A stretch of DNA of 64,000 bases from positions 186,001 through 250,000 of the forward strand of contig NZ_MSIF01000007.1 in assembly GCF_001921215.1 (NCBI RefSeq). Reading direction: 5' to 3'. A program made the translations under genes and the position numbers. The DNA is from Actinophytocola xinjiangensis (GTDB lineage: Bacteria > Actinomycetota > Actinomycetes > Mycobacteriales > Pseudonocardiaceae). The notes beneath the pieces were generated by a model. The model saw only the letters and a list, made by a program, of their open reading frames with translations, did not search any database and was not told the DNA's origin. Positions 49,744 to 58,731 of the stretch are shown in pieces (position 1 is the stretch's first letter; each line of letters starts with the position of its first letter).

Positions 49744-51156
49744 ATGGTCGCGGCGATGGCCGCCGACCTCGCCCGGCTGCTGCCCGAACTGTTCCTCGCC
49801 GGCGCCGCCGTGCTGGGGCTGCTGCTCGGGTCGTTCCTGCCCCGGGCGCGGCAGTGGCCGGTGCGCGCGCTGGCCGCGCTGGCCTGCGTGGGCGGTCTGG
49901 TGGCGACGATCGCCGGCTGGCCGGACGAGCCGACGGCCGTGTTCGCCGACACCTACGCCGTCGACGTGGCGACCGCCGCGACCCGGGCGGTGGTCGGGGT
50001 GTCGGTGCTGCTGGTGCTGGGCCTGACCGGGGCGCTGCGCGGGCACGCGCGGGAAAGCGAGTTCGTCGTACTGCTGCTGCTCGGCGCGCTGGGCGCGATC
50101 CTGCTGGCCGGCGCGAACGACCTGCTGCTGCTGGCGGCGGCCTACCTGCTGGCCAGCGTCCCGCTCTACGCGCTGGTCGGGTTCTGGAAGGACGCGCCCG
50201 GCACCGAGGCGAGCCTGAAGTTCTACCTGCTGGGCGCGCTGCTGGGCACGACGCTGCTGGTCGGCGTGATGCTGCTGACCGGTGTCGGCCGGGGCAGCGA
50301 CTACCCGATGCTGGGCCGGATGCTGCCCGGGGCGCCGGCCGCGGCCGTGGCCGTCGGGGTGGTCGCGGTCCTGGGCGGGCTGCTGTTCAAGGCGGGCGCG
50401 GTGCCCGCGCAGTTCTGGGTGCCCGACGCCACCGAGGGCACCCACCCGGTGGCCGGCGCCGTGATCACCACCATCCCGAAGATCGGCGCGGCGGTGGCGC
50501 TCTACCGGCTGGTCGACGTGCCGCTGGCCGGCGCCGGCCTGGACTGGCCGCTGCTGGTCGCGGTCGTCGCCGCCGCGACGATGACCCTGGGCAACCTGGC
50601 GGCGTTCTTCCAGACCGACGTCCGCCGGCTGCTGGCGTACTCGACGATCAGCCAGGTCGGCTACGTGCTGATGGCGGTGGCCGCCGCCGGCCGGGCGACG
50701 CTGGCGCTGCCGTCGCTGCTGCTGTACCTGGCGGCCTACGCGGTGACCAACCTGGGCGCGTTCGCCGTGGTCGCGGCGCTGCCCGGGGCGCGGTCGCTGG
50801 CCGACTACACGGGCCTGCGCCGGTACCGCCCGTGGCTGGCGGTGAGCCTGGTCGTGTGCCTGCTGGGGCTGGTCGGCACACCGCCGACGGGGGTGTTCGC
50901 CGGCAAGCTGACGGTGTTCACCGCGGCGCTGGACGCCGGCCTGGGCTGGCTGGTGGTGCTGGCGGCGGTCAACACCGTCGCCAGCGTCTTCTACTACCTG
51001 CGCTGGATCGCCCCGGTCATGCGGGGCGAGCCGTCGCTGGCGGCGGCCGACCGGTGGGCGGGCGTGACGGCCTACGTCGCCGCGCCGGTGTCGGTGGCGG
51101 CCGGTGTGCTGGCGGGCCCGGTGCTGGCGGCCGTCGCCGGGTCCCTGCACGGGTGA
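49744..51156 (+). CDS. nuoN: NADH-quinone oxidoreductase subunit N-like antiporter subunit
   Basis: Antiporter-like subunit of 470 residues, last of the operon. Family blocks: GTEASLKFYLLGALLG with the channel glutamate and lysine, LLFKAGAVPAQFWVPDATEG, and TIPKIGAAVALYRL. I start at ATG 49744, which has GGAG 6 bases upstream; a GTG at 49732 in the same frame lacks a ribosome site. It converges on the DUF488 gene with 4 bases between stops. Confidence 0.9.
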   Translation: MVAAMAADLARLLPELFLAGAAVLGLLLGSFLPRARQWPVRALAALACVGGLVATIAGWPDEPTAVFADTYAVDVATAATRAVVGVSVLLVLGLTGALRGHARESEFVVLLLLGALGAILLAGANDLLLLAAAYLLASVPLYALVGFWKDAPGTEASLKFYLLGALLGTTLLVGVMLLTGVGRGSDYPMLGRMLPGAPAAAVAVGVVAVLGGLLFKAGAVPAQFWVPDATEGTHPVAGAVITTIPKIGAAVALYRLVDVPLAGAGLDWPLLVAVVAAATMTLGNLAAFFQTDVRRLLAYSTISQVGYVLMAVAAAGRATLALPSLLLYLAAYAVTNLGAFAVVAALPGARSLADYTGLRRYRPWLAVSLVVCLLGLVGTPPTGVFAGKLTVFTAALDAGLGWLVVLAAVNTVASVFYYLRWIAPVMRGEPSLAAADRWAGVTAYVAAPVSVAAGVLAGPVLAAVAGSLHG

Positions 51157-51160
51157 GCGG

Positions 51161-51526
51161 TCAGGAGTCCCGGCGCAGGACCTCGGCCAGGACCGCGACG
51201 TGGCTGTGGGACACGTCGCGGGTGGCGGTGAGCAGGGTCAGCGGGCCGGGGGTGGCGGCGGTGCGCAACTGGGCGAGGGCCGCCTGACGTTCGGGGGTGG
51301 TCAGCTCCTCGTGGTAGCGGGTGCGGAACTCGGCGAAGCGGTCCGGGTCGTGGCCGAACCAGTGGCGCAGCTCGGTGGACGGGGCGACCGCCCGCACCCA
51401 GGCGTCGAAGTGGGCCGACTCCTTGCGCAGGCCGCGCGGCCACACCCGGTCCACCAGTGCCCGGAACCCGTCGTCCGGGTCGAGGTCGTCGTAGACCCGG
51501 CGGATCCGGATGGTTCCCGCTGTCAT
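51161..51526 (-). CDS. DUF488-family protein
   Basis: Protein of 121 residues matching the compact DUF488 pattern: IRIRRVYDDLDPDDGFRALV, DRVWPRGLRKE, WFGHDPDRFAEFRTRYHEEL, and a strand GPLTLLTATRDVSHSHVAVL near the end. These proteins have a conserved WPRG motif and unknown function. GGGGAGG lies 7 bases before the ATG at 51526. Convergent with nuoN. Confidence 0.88.
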   Translation of the reverse strand: MTAGTIRIRRVYDDLDPDDGFRALVDRVWPRGLRKESAHFDAWVRAVAPSTELRHWFGHDPDRFAEFRTRYHEELTTPERQAALAQLRTAATPGPLTLLTATRDVSHSHVAVLAEVLRRDS

Positions 51527-51590
51527 GCTGTGTCCTCCCCGATCGTCGGTGGGGCCGAGTCTCGGGGTGGTGCGGGCGGGCCGCAACTCG

Positions 51591-52649
51591 TCAGCCGGTG
51601 CCGCTGAGTTGGCGAACCCAGTCGCGCAGGCTCGGGTTGGCCGGCCGGTACGGCGGGGCGCCCCACCCCCAGCGGCGCACCACCGACCCGTCCAGGACCT
51701 CGTCGGCGCCGGTGTGCATCGGCCGCAGGTACGGGCCGTTTCCGGGCAGCAGGCGCAGGATCCGCCAGATGCCCGACGAGGACGGGTCGTGGCACACGCC
51801 CTGCCACGCCGCGTCCGGCACGGGCTCCGCGCTGATCGCCAGCCCGGCCGCCGCCGCCCGTTCGACGAGCCACTCCCGGGTGAGCGCGGCCAGCGGCGGC
51901 TGCTCGGACCCGCCGCCGCCGACGTCGCCGTGGGCGCCGACGAACCAGCGCTGCTCGACCACCGTCGGGTGGCCGGGGGTCGGGCGCGGCACCCCCGTCC
52001 ACAGGGTCGGGGCGAACTGGCGGCGGCGTTCGTCGACGGCCATCAGGTGGCACGCCTGGTCGACCAGGCCGCTGAGTTGGGTGTCGTGGAACTGGTAGCG
52101 GCGGCGCGAGAGCCACCGGCCCAGCGTGCCCGGAATGCCCAGCGCGCCGACGGTGTCGAACACGCCGACGAACCGGATGCGCACCAGCCGCGACCCGTCG
52201 AGCAGGGCGTGGTCGGCCGGGGTGGCGGCCAGCCCGTGGTCCTCGCGCAGCTCGCGCAGGCCGGGAGCGTCGGTGTCGCGGTAGCGGGCGAACAGTTCCT
52301 CGTCGCCGATCGCCGACAGGTCGGCCAGGCCGCACTTGGCGATCATGCCGGCGAGACTGCGCGCGGTGAACGCGCCCCGGCTGTAGCCGATGAGAAAAAT
52401 CCGGTCCTGCTCCGAGCGCCAGTTGGCGGCCAGGAACCGATAGCCCTCACGGATGTTGTCGTCGAGGCCGAACCCGAAGATGCCGCCGCGCAGCCGGTCG
52501 AAGCGGCCGGTGCCGACGCCGGGGACGTAGTGGCAGCGGTAGTCGTGCCCGTTTCCCGGTGCGGCGACAAGGCGTTCGTAGATCTGACTGACGTTCGTGT
52601 TCTCGTTCAGGTCGTTCCACGTTCCGTCGAGCAACACCACCAGATCCAT
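51591..52649 (-). CDS. DUF2235-family alpha/beta hydrolase (phospholipase effector-like domain)
   Basis: Protein of 352 residues with the DUF2235 layout found in Tle1-type lipase effectors and in stand-alone bacterial proteins: N-terminal VVLLDGTWNDLNENTNVSQ, GVGTGRFDRLRGGIFGFGLD, nucleophile serine in FLIGYSRGAFTARSLAG, FVGVFDTVGALGIPG with the aspartate, and RWFVGAHGDVGGGG with the catalytic histidine. No signal peptide or membrane helix. AGGAGG lies 5 bases before the ATG. It faces away from the amidase gene and is about 1.7 kb from the injection-system operon. A toxin or effector role is suggestive only; many free-standing members have unknown substrates. Confidence 0.87.
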   Translation of the reverse strand: MDLVVLLDGTWNDLNENTNVSQIYERLVAAPGNGHDYRCHYVPGVGTGRFDRLRGGIFGFGLDDNIREGYRFLAANWRSEQDRIFLIGYSRGAFTARSLAGMIAKCGLADLSAIGDEELFARYRDTDAPGLRELREDHGLAATPADHALLDGSRLVRIRFVGVFDTVGALGIPGTLGRWLSRRRYQFHDTQLSGLVDQACHLMAVDERRRQFAPTLWTGVPRPTPGHPTVVEQRWFVGAHGDVGGGGSEQPPLAALTREWLVERAAAAGLAISAEPVPDAAWQGVCHDPSSSGIWRILRLLPGNGPYLRPMHTGADEVLDGSVVRRWGWGAPPYRPANPSLRDWVRQLSGTG

Positions 52650-52778
52650 GGTGTCCTCCTTCCCCGTCACCCGAAAAATCGTTCGCCCGCACCGATTCGC
52701 TACGGGGTACACGCGGTGGCGACGGCGCGGTGACGCGCGCGAGACGGTGGCGTGCCCGCTCCAGGGCATGCTGGACCG

Positions 52779-53714
52779 GTGAGCGTCGCACGGTGTCAGG
52801 AGATCAACGCGCGGCTGCGGGCCGCCGGGATCACGGTTCGCGAGGCCGCCGGGTGGCGAAACCGGGGAAACGGCCAGACATCCGCCTACGAGGGCGGTCT
52901 GGTGCACCACACGGCGACCGGGTACGGGATCGCGTTGCCCGGCACCGGGGTGGGCGCGCTGCTGATCAACGGACGGCCCGACCTGCGCGGGCCGCTGTGC
53001 AACTACGCCGGCAACGACGACGGCTCGATCACCGTCATCGCCGCCCATCCGGCCAACCACGCCGGCGCGTCCGGCGGGCGGTCCATGGGCCCGCTGCCGA
53101 CGACGTCGTCGTTCAACCGGCGGGTGCTGGGCCTGGAGATCGTCTACCCGGGCGACCGGCCGATGCGCCCGGCGCAGTACCGGGCCGCGCTGGTGTGGGC
53201 CAACGTGGTGGCCGCGGTGTGCGGACGTGGTGACGTCCAACGGATCCGCGCGCACGCCGAGACCAGCGTGACCGGCAAGTGGGACCCCGGCGAGGCGCCG
53301 GGCCGGACCATCGACATGGCCGCGTTCCGGGACGCGGCCCGGAACCTGGAGGCCGACGTGACACCCGAGGAACACCGCTGGCTGAAGTTCGTCCACGACC
53401 GGGTGGCGGGCATGTTGCGCCAGCGGTACTACGTGCGCGACCCGGTGCGCGGCGCGCGCGAGGTGTCGAACACGACACCGGGCGCGATCCCCGCGCAGGT
53501 GCTGGACACGTTGGACGGCAACACGATCATCCAGCGGATCGCCCCGCTGCTCGACGACGAGGCGCGGATCATCGCGGCCCTGCACCAGGTGCGGGACTCC
53601 GCCGAGGTCACCCCGGACCAGGTCGGCCAGCTCGCCGAGGCGCTGGCCACGACCCTGCCCCGGGACCTGGTCGACGAGTTCGACACCCGGCTGCGCGCCG
53701 CCTACGACAGCTGA
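52779..53714 (+). CDS. N-acetylmuramoyl-L-alanine amidase (PGRP/amidase_2 type)
   Basis: Protein of 311 residues. The N-terminal 180 residues are a zinc amidase: ligand histidine in GLVHHTATG, a second in RIRAHAETS, and the GKWDPG ending that supplies the lysine and last ligand. The remaining 130 residues are helical and could bind wall or structure. This is the layout of phage-type endolysins and of recycling amidases; no signal peptide is present. Start is uncertain: GTG 52779 is used here, GTG 52752 is in frame, neither has a good ribosome site. Its 3' end overlaps the convergent methyltransferase gene by 13 bases. The nearby contractile injection operon makes a lysis or release role possible. 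Confidence 0.82.
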   Translation: MSVARCQEINARLRAAGITVREAAGWRNRGNGQTSAYEGGLVHHTATGYGIALPGTGVGALLINGRPDLRGPLCNYAGNDDGSITVIAAHPANHAGASGGRSMGPLPTTSSFNRRVLGLEIVYPGDRPMRPAQYRAALVWANVVAAVCGRGDVQRIRAHAETSVTGKWDPGEAPGRTIDMAAFRDAARNLEADVTPEEHRWLKFVHDRVAGMLRQRYYVRDPVRGAREVSNTTPGAIPAQVLDTLDGNTIIQRIAPLLDDEARIIAALHQVRDSAEVTPDQVGQLAEALATTLPRDLVDEFDTRLRAAYDS

Positions 53715-54331
53715 GGCTTGACCACCAACAGCTGCGACTGGAGGAAACGCTCCCGCTCGCCCGGTTTCCGCGCCAGCCGGGCGACTTCGACGAACCCGTT
53801 GCGGCACACCAGGTCCGCCAGGGTGTCAGCCGGCCAGTGGTAGGCGGTGGTGACCCGGTGGTCGAACGGCGTCGGCTCCGAACCTGTTTCGCTGCCGAAG
53901 AAACCCAGGTTCAGGTGGCCGCCGGGGGCCAGCGCGCGGTGGAACTCGGCGAGGACCGCCGCCAGCTCGGCCGGCGGGGTGTGGATCGTGGAGAAGTGGG
54001 CGAGGATCCCGCCCAGTGACCCGTCGGCGACGTCCAGGGCGGTCATCGAGCCGACCGCGAAGCTCAGGTGCGGGAACGCGGCGCGGGCCAGGGCGACCAT
54101 CTCCGGGGAGACGTCCACGCCGTGCACGTCCACCCCCAGCGAGTGCAGGTGGCCGGTGAGGTGACCGGGGCCGCAGCCGACGTCGGCGACCGGGCCGTCC
54201 ACCAGCTCGGCGAACGCGGCCAGGAACGCCCGCTCCAGCGGGGCGGCGGCCACCCAGCCGTCGACCAGCTCGGCGTAGAGCGTGGCGACGGAGTCGTAGG
54301 CGGTGCGGGTCGTGGCTTCGGTGCTGGTCAC
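53702..54331 (-). CDS. Class I SAM-dependent methyltransferase
   Basis: Protein of 209 residues: SAM-binding motif I VADVGCGPGHLTGHL, motif II region VDVHGVDVSPEMVALARA, then GSMTALDVADGSLGG and APGGHLNLGFFGSETG. Substrate cannot be read. GTG start at 54331 without a clear ribosome site. It lies 11 bases after the stop of the small protein at 54343, so it could be transcribed at the end of the injection-system operon, but the weak start and general family leave that open. Confidence 0.85.
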   Translation of the reverse strand: MTSTEATTRTAYDSVATLYAELVDGWVAAAPLERAFLAAFAELVDGPVADVGCGPGHLTGHLHSLGVDVHGVDVSPEMVALARAAFPHLSFAVGSMTALDVADGSLGGILAHFSTIHTPPAELAAVLAEFHRALAPGGHLNLGFFGSETGSEPTPFDHRVTTAYHWPADTLADLVCRNGFVEVARLARKPGERERFLQSQLLVVKPQLS

Positions 54332-54342
54332 GACCGTGCACG

Positions 54343-54639
54343 CTACCCGCCGGGCTTGGTCTCCTTCGCCGGCACGGCCATCGGCACCACCCGCAGCGCC
54401 GCGCCGGCCACCGCCGCGTTGCCGACCCGGTCCTGGCCGGCGGCCATCGTGGACGCCACGTGCGAGGGCACGGTCGTGGACTGGGCGTCCATCGCGGTCT
54501 TGGCCGCCTGGGCGTTGCCGACCACGGCCGGCACCAGCACCAGCGGCTTGGTTCCCCTGTCGGCCGCGGCGGCGGTACGCAGCTCCCCGGCGGTGACCGG
54601 GACGGCGGGCTGCTGCTGTGGCGGAAGCAGTTCGGGCAT
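54343..54639 (-). CDS. Small alanine/proline-rich protein of injection-system operon
   Basis: Protein of 98 residues I do not recognise. Low-complexity N-terminus (LLPPQQQPAVPVTAGELRTA) and an Ala/Val-rich middle (PLVLVPAVVGNAQAAKTAMD); no cysteine and no clear membrane helix. GAGG lies 3 bases before the ATG at 54639. It follows the AAA+ ATPase gene by 5 bases and is the last small gene of the operon. The position would suit a cargo or accessory protein of the injection particle; this is guesswork. Confidence 0.6.
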   Translation of the reverse strand: MPELLPPQQQPAVPVTAGELRTAAAADRGTKPLVLVPAVVGNAQAAKTAMDAQSTTVPSHVASTMAAGQDRVGNAAVAGAALRVVPMAVPAKETKPGG

Positions 54640-54644
54640 CGACC

Positions 54645-56726
54645 TCACCCCGTGGTCGGTTGGCGGCCAGCAACGTCGGTCAGCAACTCAGCATACGGGC
54701 CCAGCTCGGACGGGCGGAACAGCCGAGCCTCCCGCTGGAACTGCCGGGACACGCCGCGCACCACGTGCCGCATGCCGATGTCCCCGGCGTTCTCGTCGGC
54801 CGCCGCCAGCGCCGCGGTCCTGGCGGCGGCCATGATGCCGGCGCCGGTCAGGTCGAGCCGGGCGAGGGTCTCCACGTCGACGTCGGCGGCCAGCGGCGCC
54901 TGCGGCGGGAACGCCAGGCTCCACAGCCGGTGCCGCTCCCCCACACCCGGACGCGGGAAGTGCACGACGAACTGGAACCGGCGGGTGAACGCGGAGTCGA
55001 TGTTCTCCTTGAGGTTGCTGGTCAGGATGACCAGGCCCTCGCTGTCCTCCAGGCGCTGCAACAGGTAGCCGACCTCCAGGTTGGCGTAGCGGTCGGTGCC
55101 GTGCTTGACGTCGCCGCGCTTGCCGAACAGCGCGTCCGCCTCGTCGAACAACAGCACCGCGTGGCTGTCCTCGGCCTGCTGGAACACCGCCTCCATGTTC
55201 TTCTCGGTCTCCCCCACCCACTTGGACACCACCTGCGCCAGGTCGACCTTGAGCAGCTCCAGGCCCAGCATCCCGGACACGACCTCGGCGGACATCGTCT
55301 TGCCGGTGCCCGGCTCGCCGGTGAACAGCGCCTTGATGCCGCCCTGCCCGGAGCGCCGCGCGAACCCCCAGTTCTCGGCGATCCTCGGCCAGGCCCGCGC
55401 GGCCGAGGCGATCTCCACGATCTGGGCGCGTTGCGCGTCGGGCAGGACCAGGTCGTCGAGGGTGCGGCGCGCAACCACCGAGCGGACCGCGCCGCTGTTG
55501 CGGCCCCGGGTGACGGTGGCGATCGCCGGCTCCACATGCTCGGCCACCGGCTCGGGGTGACCGTTGCCAGCCAAGCGGGCACCGGTGCCGGCGACGGCGG
55601 CGACCGCGCGGAGCTCACCGCCGCTCATCCGGTAGCGCGCGGCCAGGTCCTCCAGCAGCCGGCCGTCCAGGGCGGGGAAGGCCGCCGACCACATGGCGCG
55701 GCGCTCCGGGAAACCCGGGGTGGCGAAGGTCAGCTCGGCGTAGGCGCGGGCGGCCAGCAGGGCCGGCGGACGCCACGGGGTGAGCCCGGTCAGGCACAGC
55801 GGCACCCGCGAGCGCAGCAGCGGATCCGCCGGCACCGCCGGAAGGTCGTCGGTCGGCAGCCACAGCACCGCGCCCAGCGCCGCCGCCGTGTGCAGATCGG
55901 TGGGCAGGTCGGAGGTGATGCGGCGCAACGGTTTCCCGGCGGCGGCGGCGAACGCGACGGCCGTGTCGAGCTGGGTGTCGGCGGGGGCGCCCCACAGACC
56001 GGCCACATCGATCTCACCGGCGACGAGCGCCCTGGCCAGGTCGGCCAGGCGGGGCGCCGCCACCGGCGAAGCCGGCGCCGGGGCGGTGACCTCACCCGGG
56101 TCGTGGCCCACCAGACCCGGATCGGCGCCCCACCCCAGCAGGACGTCGAACACGCCCCGGCCGAGGGTCAGCTCCTGGGCGAGCTCCACCGGCGGGTCAC
56201 CGTGGGCGCGGAGCAGACCGAAGCGCCGCAGCCGGCCGGCCGGCCCGAGAGCACGACGCAGCGCCAGCCGACTCGCCGGAGTCTCGGCGATGACCGTCAC
56301 CAGCAGCTCGACACTGGGAGCGCGGCGGTTGAGGTTGTCCACGACGTAGGCGTAGACCCGTTCGTAGGCCGGATCCAGCTCAGGAGCGGCGACCAACAGC
56401 AGGGCGTCCTGCTCCTGCCGGGTCAGGCCGAAGCGGGTCGCCAGGGCATCCAGCGGCAGGCGCGCCCCCCGGGCGGCGGCCAGCCGGCGCAGGTCCTGTT
56501 CGGACTCGGGATCCGCGCGGGGCGGGGCCGGAGGTTCGGACAGCGCCCCGGTGAGCTCGTCGACCCGCTCCAGCAGCAGCGCCACCTGCTCGTCGGTGAC
56601 ACAGAACGGGGTGAGGTCGGGGCGGGTGAGCCGGGCGGCCAGGCGTGACTGCCGGTCGACGGCCACGCGCAGGGCGTGATGCAGCTCGGCCAGCCGCAGC
56701 CGCAGGTGCTCGACGGGAAGGGTCAT
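54645..56726 (-). CDS. AAA+ ATPase of extracellular contractile injection system
   Basis: Protein of 693 residues. The N-terminal 420 residues are helical with a degenerate, P-loop-less ATPase-like region; the C-terminal AAA+ domain has Walker A FTGEPGTGKTMSAE, Walker B AVLLFDEADALFG, sensor 1 LTSNLKENID and arginine-finger region AFTRRFQFVVHFP. This two-part form is that of the Afp15/Pvc15 ATPase that is a hallmark of extracellular contractile injection systems, where it helps sheath assembly. It follows the tape-measure-like gene by 1 base and shares the operon with the F-x-x-G-Q proteins upstream. A general ATPase of the FtsH/CDC48 class is less likely because of the N-terminal layout. Confidence 0.85.
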   Translation of the reverse strand: MTLPVEHLRLRLAELHHALRVAVDRQSRLAARLTRPDLTPFCVTDEQVALLLERVDELTGALSEPPAPPRADPESEQDLRRLAAARGARLPLDALATRFGLTRQEQDALLLVAAPELDPAYERVYAYVVDNLNRRAPSVELLVTVIAETPASRLALRRALGPAGRLRRFGLLRAHGDPPVELAQELTLGRGVFDVLLGWGADPGLVGHDPGEVTAPAPASPVAAPRLADLARALVAGEIDVAGLWGAPADTQLDTAVAFAAAAGKPLRRITSDLPTDLHTAAALGAVLWLPTDDLPAVPADPLLRSRVPLCLTGLTPWRPPALLAARAYAELTFATPGFPERRAMWSAAFPALDGRLLEDLAARYRMSGGELRAVAAVAGTGARLAGNGHPEPVAEHVEPAIATVTRGRNSGAVRSVVARRTLDDLVLPDAQRAQIVEIASAARAWPRIAENWGFARRSGQGGIKALFTGEPGTGKTMSAEVVSGMLGLELLKVDLAQVVSKWVGETEKNMEAVFQQAEDSHAVLLFDEADALFGKRGDVKHGTDRYANLEVGYLLQRLEDSEGLVILTSNLKENIDSAFTRRFQFVVHFPRPGVGERHRLWSLAFPPQAPLAADVDVETLARLDLTGAGIMAAARTAALAAADENAGDIGMRHVVRGVSRQFQREARLFRPSELGPYAELLTDVAGRQPTTG

Positions 56727-56727
56727 G

Positions 56728-58731
56728 TCAGCCGCCCGCGAACGTCAGGGTGCGGCCGCCGAGCCAGACCACGTCGGGGACGTCGGTCAGTGCACCGGCG
56801 CGCAGCAGGTCGGCGTGCCGGCGGCCCAGCGGCAGGCGCACGCGGACCGCGTCGGAGGTGTGGTGGACGGTGGCCTCCAGGTCGGCGAAGCGGGCCAGTG
56901 CGAGGACCGGGCTGGGGGTTTCGCGTTCCCGCCACAGGTTCCAGGAGATCAGGCCGAGGCCGAGAGCGGCGGCGAGCATCGCGCTGCGCTCCAGGGCACG
57001 AGTGGCCGCGCGGCGGCCAACCACCGGATCGGGTGACCTCCGCCCACCCTGCTCCGTCGCGCGGCCGCCGGGGGGCCCCCCGTTTTCCACGTTACCGGGC
57101 GGCACCGACAGTTCTGGGGAGAGCGCGGCCAGGAGCTCGTCGAGGTGTGCGGTGTGGGCGGGCAGGTCGGCGGCCAGACGGGGGGCGGGGTTGCCGGCGG
57201 TCCACAGCGGGGTGGAGCGGGGCAGCGGGTTGCCTGCCGTCCGGGGCGGGGTGGGGCGGGGCAGCGAATCGCCTGCTGTCCACGGCGAGGTGGAGCGGGG
57301 TGGCGAGTCGGCAGCGGGTCGCGGCGGAGTGGGGCGGGGCAGCGGGTCCTGGGGGGCGGGGGTGGTCCACGGCGGGGTGGGGCGGGGCAGGCGGGTGAGC
57401 GGGTCGCCGCGTAGGGGGCGGACGGTGGTGATGACGGCGGCGCCGGCCTCGGCCAGGTCGCGTAGGCAGTGCGGTGGCAGAGGGCTGTCGCACACCACCA
57501 GGTCGGGGCGCCCGCACGCGGCCCAGTGGCCCAGCAGGCCGACGACGTCGGGCGCCCAGGCGATCGGGAACAGACCCACCGAGTCGACCAGTAGCAGGCC
57601 GTCGCCGGTGCCGGTGACCAGCAACGGGTCGGTCGGGTCGTGGCCTCGGCACAGCGACAGCGCGAGCACACCGTCGAGGACCGGTAGTGCGGGTGCCACC
57701 GTGGCGGCGAACCGGCCCAGGTCGGGAAGCTCGGTCAGGCCGGCGAAGGCGGCCGCGGCGGCGTGCGCACCGGCGGTGTGCCGCCAGCCGCGTTCGGGGG
57801 CGGGCAACACCTGGTAGGCCAACGCCGCGGCGAACAGCGGCGCGTCGTCGAGCAGATCCACGGCGGCCAGGGCGGGGCCGATCGCGTCGAGGTAACCGAT
57901 CCGCGCCAGCGGGCCGGCCAGCAGGAACGGCAGCACCGAACAGACCGTGGTCTCCCCCACCGCCACCGGCGGGCTGGTCACCGCCGGGGGCGGCTCCGGC
58001 GGGACGGCCGGCTGGGCGCGGACGAGAGCGAGCAGGTCCGCCGGGGACGGACTGGCCGGCGGGGACCCCGGGCCGGGCAGAGGGGACTCGGTCAGAGGTG
58101 ACCCGGGCGGAGGGGACCCTGGCGGCTGGCGGCGGGCGAACTCGGCGGCCAGGGCGGTCAGGACGGCGTCGCCGTTGGGCGGCACCGACCAGACCAGGTC
58201 GGCCAGCACGGCCAGCAGGAACACCCGCAGCGTCTCACCGGGCAGCGACGCCAGCAGCGGCACCAGCTCCCCGCGCCCGGCCAGTTCGGCGAACAGCACG
58301 GCCGGCGTGCGCCGGTCCGGCCCGGGCGGCGCCGCCACCACCGCCAGCAGGTCCGCCCCTGGGTCCACCGCCCCGTCCACAGCGGAGTTCACAGTGTCCA
58401 CTGTGGAATCCACTGTGGAGTTCGCAGCGTAGTTCACGGTGGAGTGGTCGGGTGTGAGGACCAGGCCGGTCAGGGTGGCGGGCGGGCGGCGCAGCCGGAC
58501 GGTCACCGTCACCGGTTCGGTGATCTCCAGGTCCGGGCCGTCGCCGGCCAGCGCGTCGGCGAAACGCTCGCCCAGCGCCGCCGCCAGTGCCTCCGGCAAC
58601 AGCTCGGGCAACGCGTCCAGGGCCTGGCGGACCAGACCGCGCGGGTCCGGACCCCAGCTCCACCCACCGCGCCGGACCACCCGCACCACACACCGGTGCA
58701 CGGTGACGTCGCCCGCGGTGGACGTGGTCAC
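56728..58731 (-). CDS. Tape-measure-like protein of contractile injection system
   Basis: Protein of 667 residues. Begins VHRCVVRVVRRGGWSWGPD with a run to LVRQALDALPELLPEALAAA, resembling the N-terminus of contractile injection system tape-measure proteins (Afp14/Pvc14 type), whose C-terminal regions contain a hydrophobic domain (here CSVLPFLLAGPLARIGYLDA to VLALSLCRGHDP). Between about residues 445 and 520 there is a proline-rich 13-residue tandem repeat. A single hydrophobic segment (LERSAMLAAALGLGLISWNL) lies near the C-terminus. GTG start overlaps the upstream gene as GTGA. Identity rests on position beside the ATPase plus these partial features, so it is moderate. Confidence 0.65.
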   Translation of the reverse strand: MTTSTAGDVTVHRCVVRVVRRGGWSWGPDPRGLVRQALDALPELLPEALAAALGERFADALAGDGPDLEITEPVTVTVRLRRPPATLTGLVLTPDHSTVNYAANSTVDSTVDTVNSAVDGAVDPGADLLAVVAAPPGPDRRTPAVLFAELAGRGELVPLLASLPGETLRVFLLAVLADLVWSVPPNGDAVLTALAAEFARRQPPGSPPPGSPLTESPLPGPGSPPASPSPADLLALVRAQPAVPPEPPPAVTSPPVAVGETTVCSVLPFLLAGPLARIGYLDAIGPALAAVDLLDDAPLFAAALAYQVLPAPERGWRHTAGAHAAAAAFAGLTELPDLGRFAATVAPALPVLDGVLALSLCRGHDPTDPLLVTGTGDGLLLVDSVGLFPIAWAPDVVGLLGHWAACGRPDLVVCDSPLPPHCLRDLAEAGAAVITTVRPLRGDPLTRLPRPTPPWTTPAPQDPLPRPTPPRPAADSPPRSTSPWTAGDSLPRPTPPRTAGNPLPRSTPLWTAGNPAPRLAADLPAHTAHLDELLAALSPELSVPPGNVENGGPPGGRATEQGGRRSPDPVVGRRAATRALERSAMLAAALGLGLISWNLWRERETPSPVLALARFADLEATVHHTSDAVRVRLPLGRRHADLLRAGALTDVPDVVWLGGRTLTFAGG
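57193..57348 (-). repeat. 39-base tandem repeat, four copies, in tape-measure-like gene
   Basis: Four consecutive 39-base units (57193-57231, 57232-57270, 57271-57309, 57310-57348) encode 13-residue steps such as NPLPRSTPLWTAG, DSLPRPTPPRTAG, DSPPRSTSPWTAG and DPLPRPTPPRPAA; partial copies flank them. In-frame units mean copy number can vary without disrupting the gene. Confidence 0.85.

Noticed and set aside
52779-53714. Prophage endolysin as a sign of an integrated phage
   Set aside because: No capsid, terminase, portal or integrase genes are visible in the window; the neighbouring tail-like genes fit an injection system instead.
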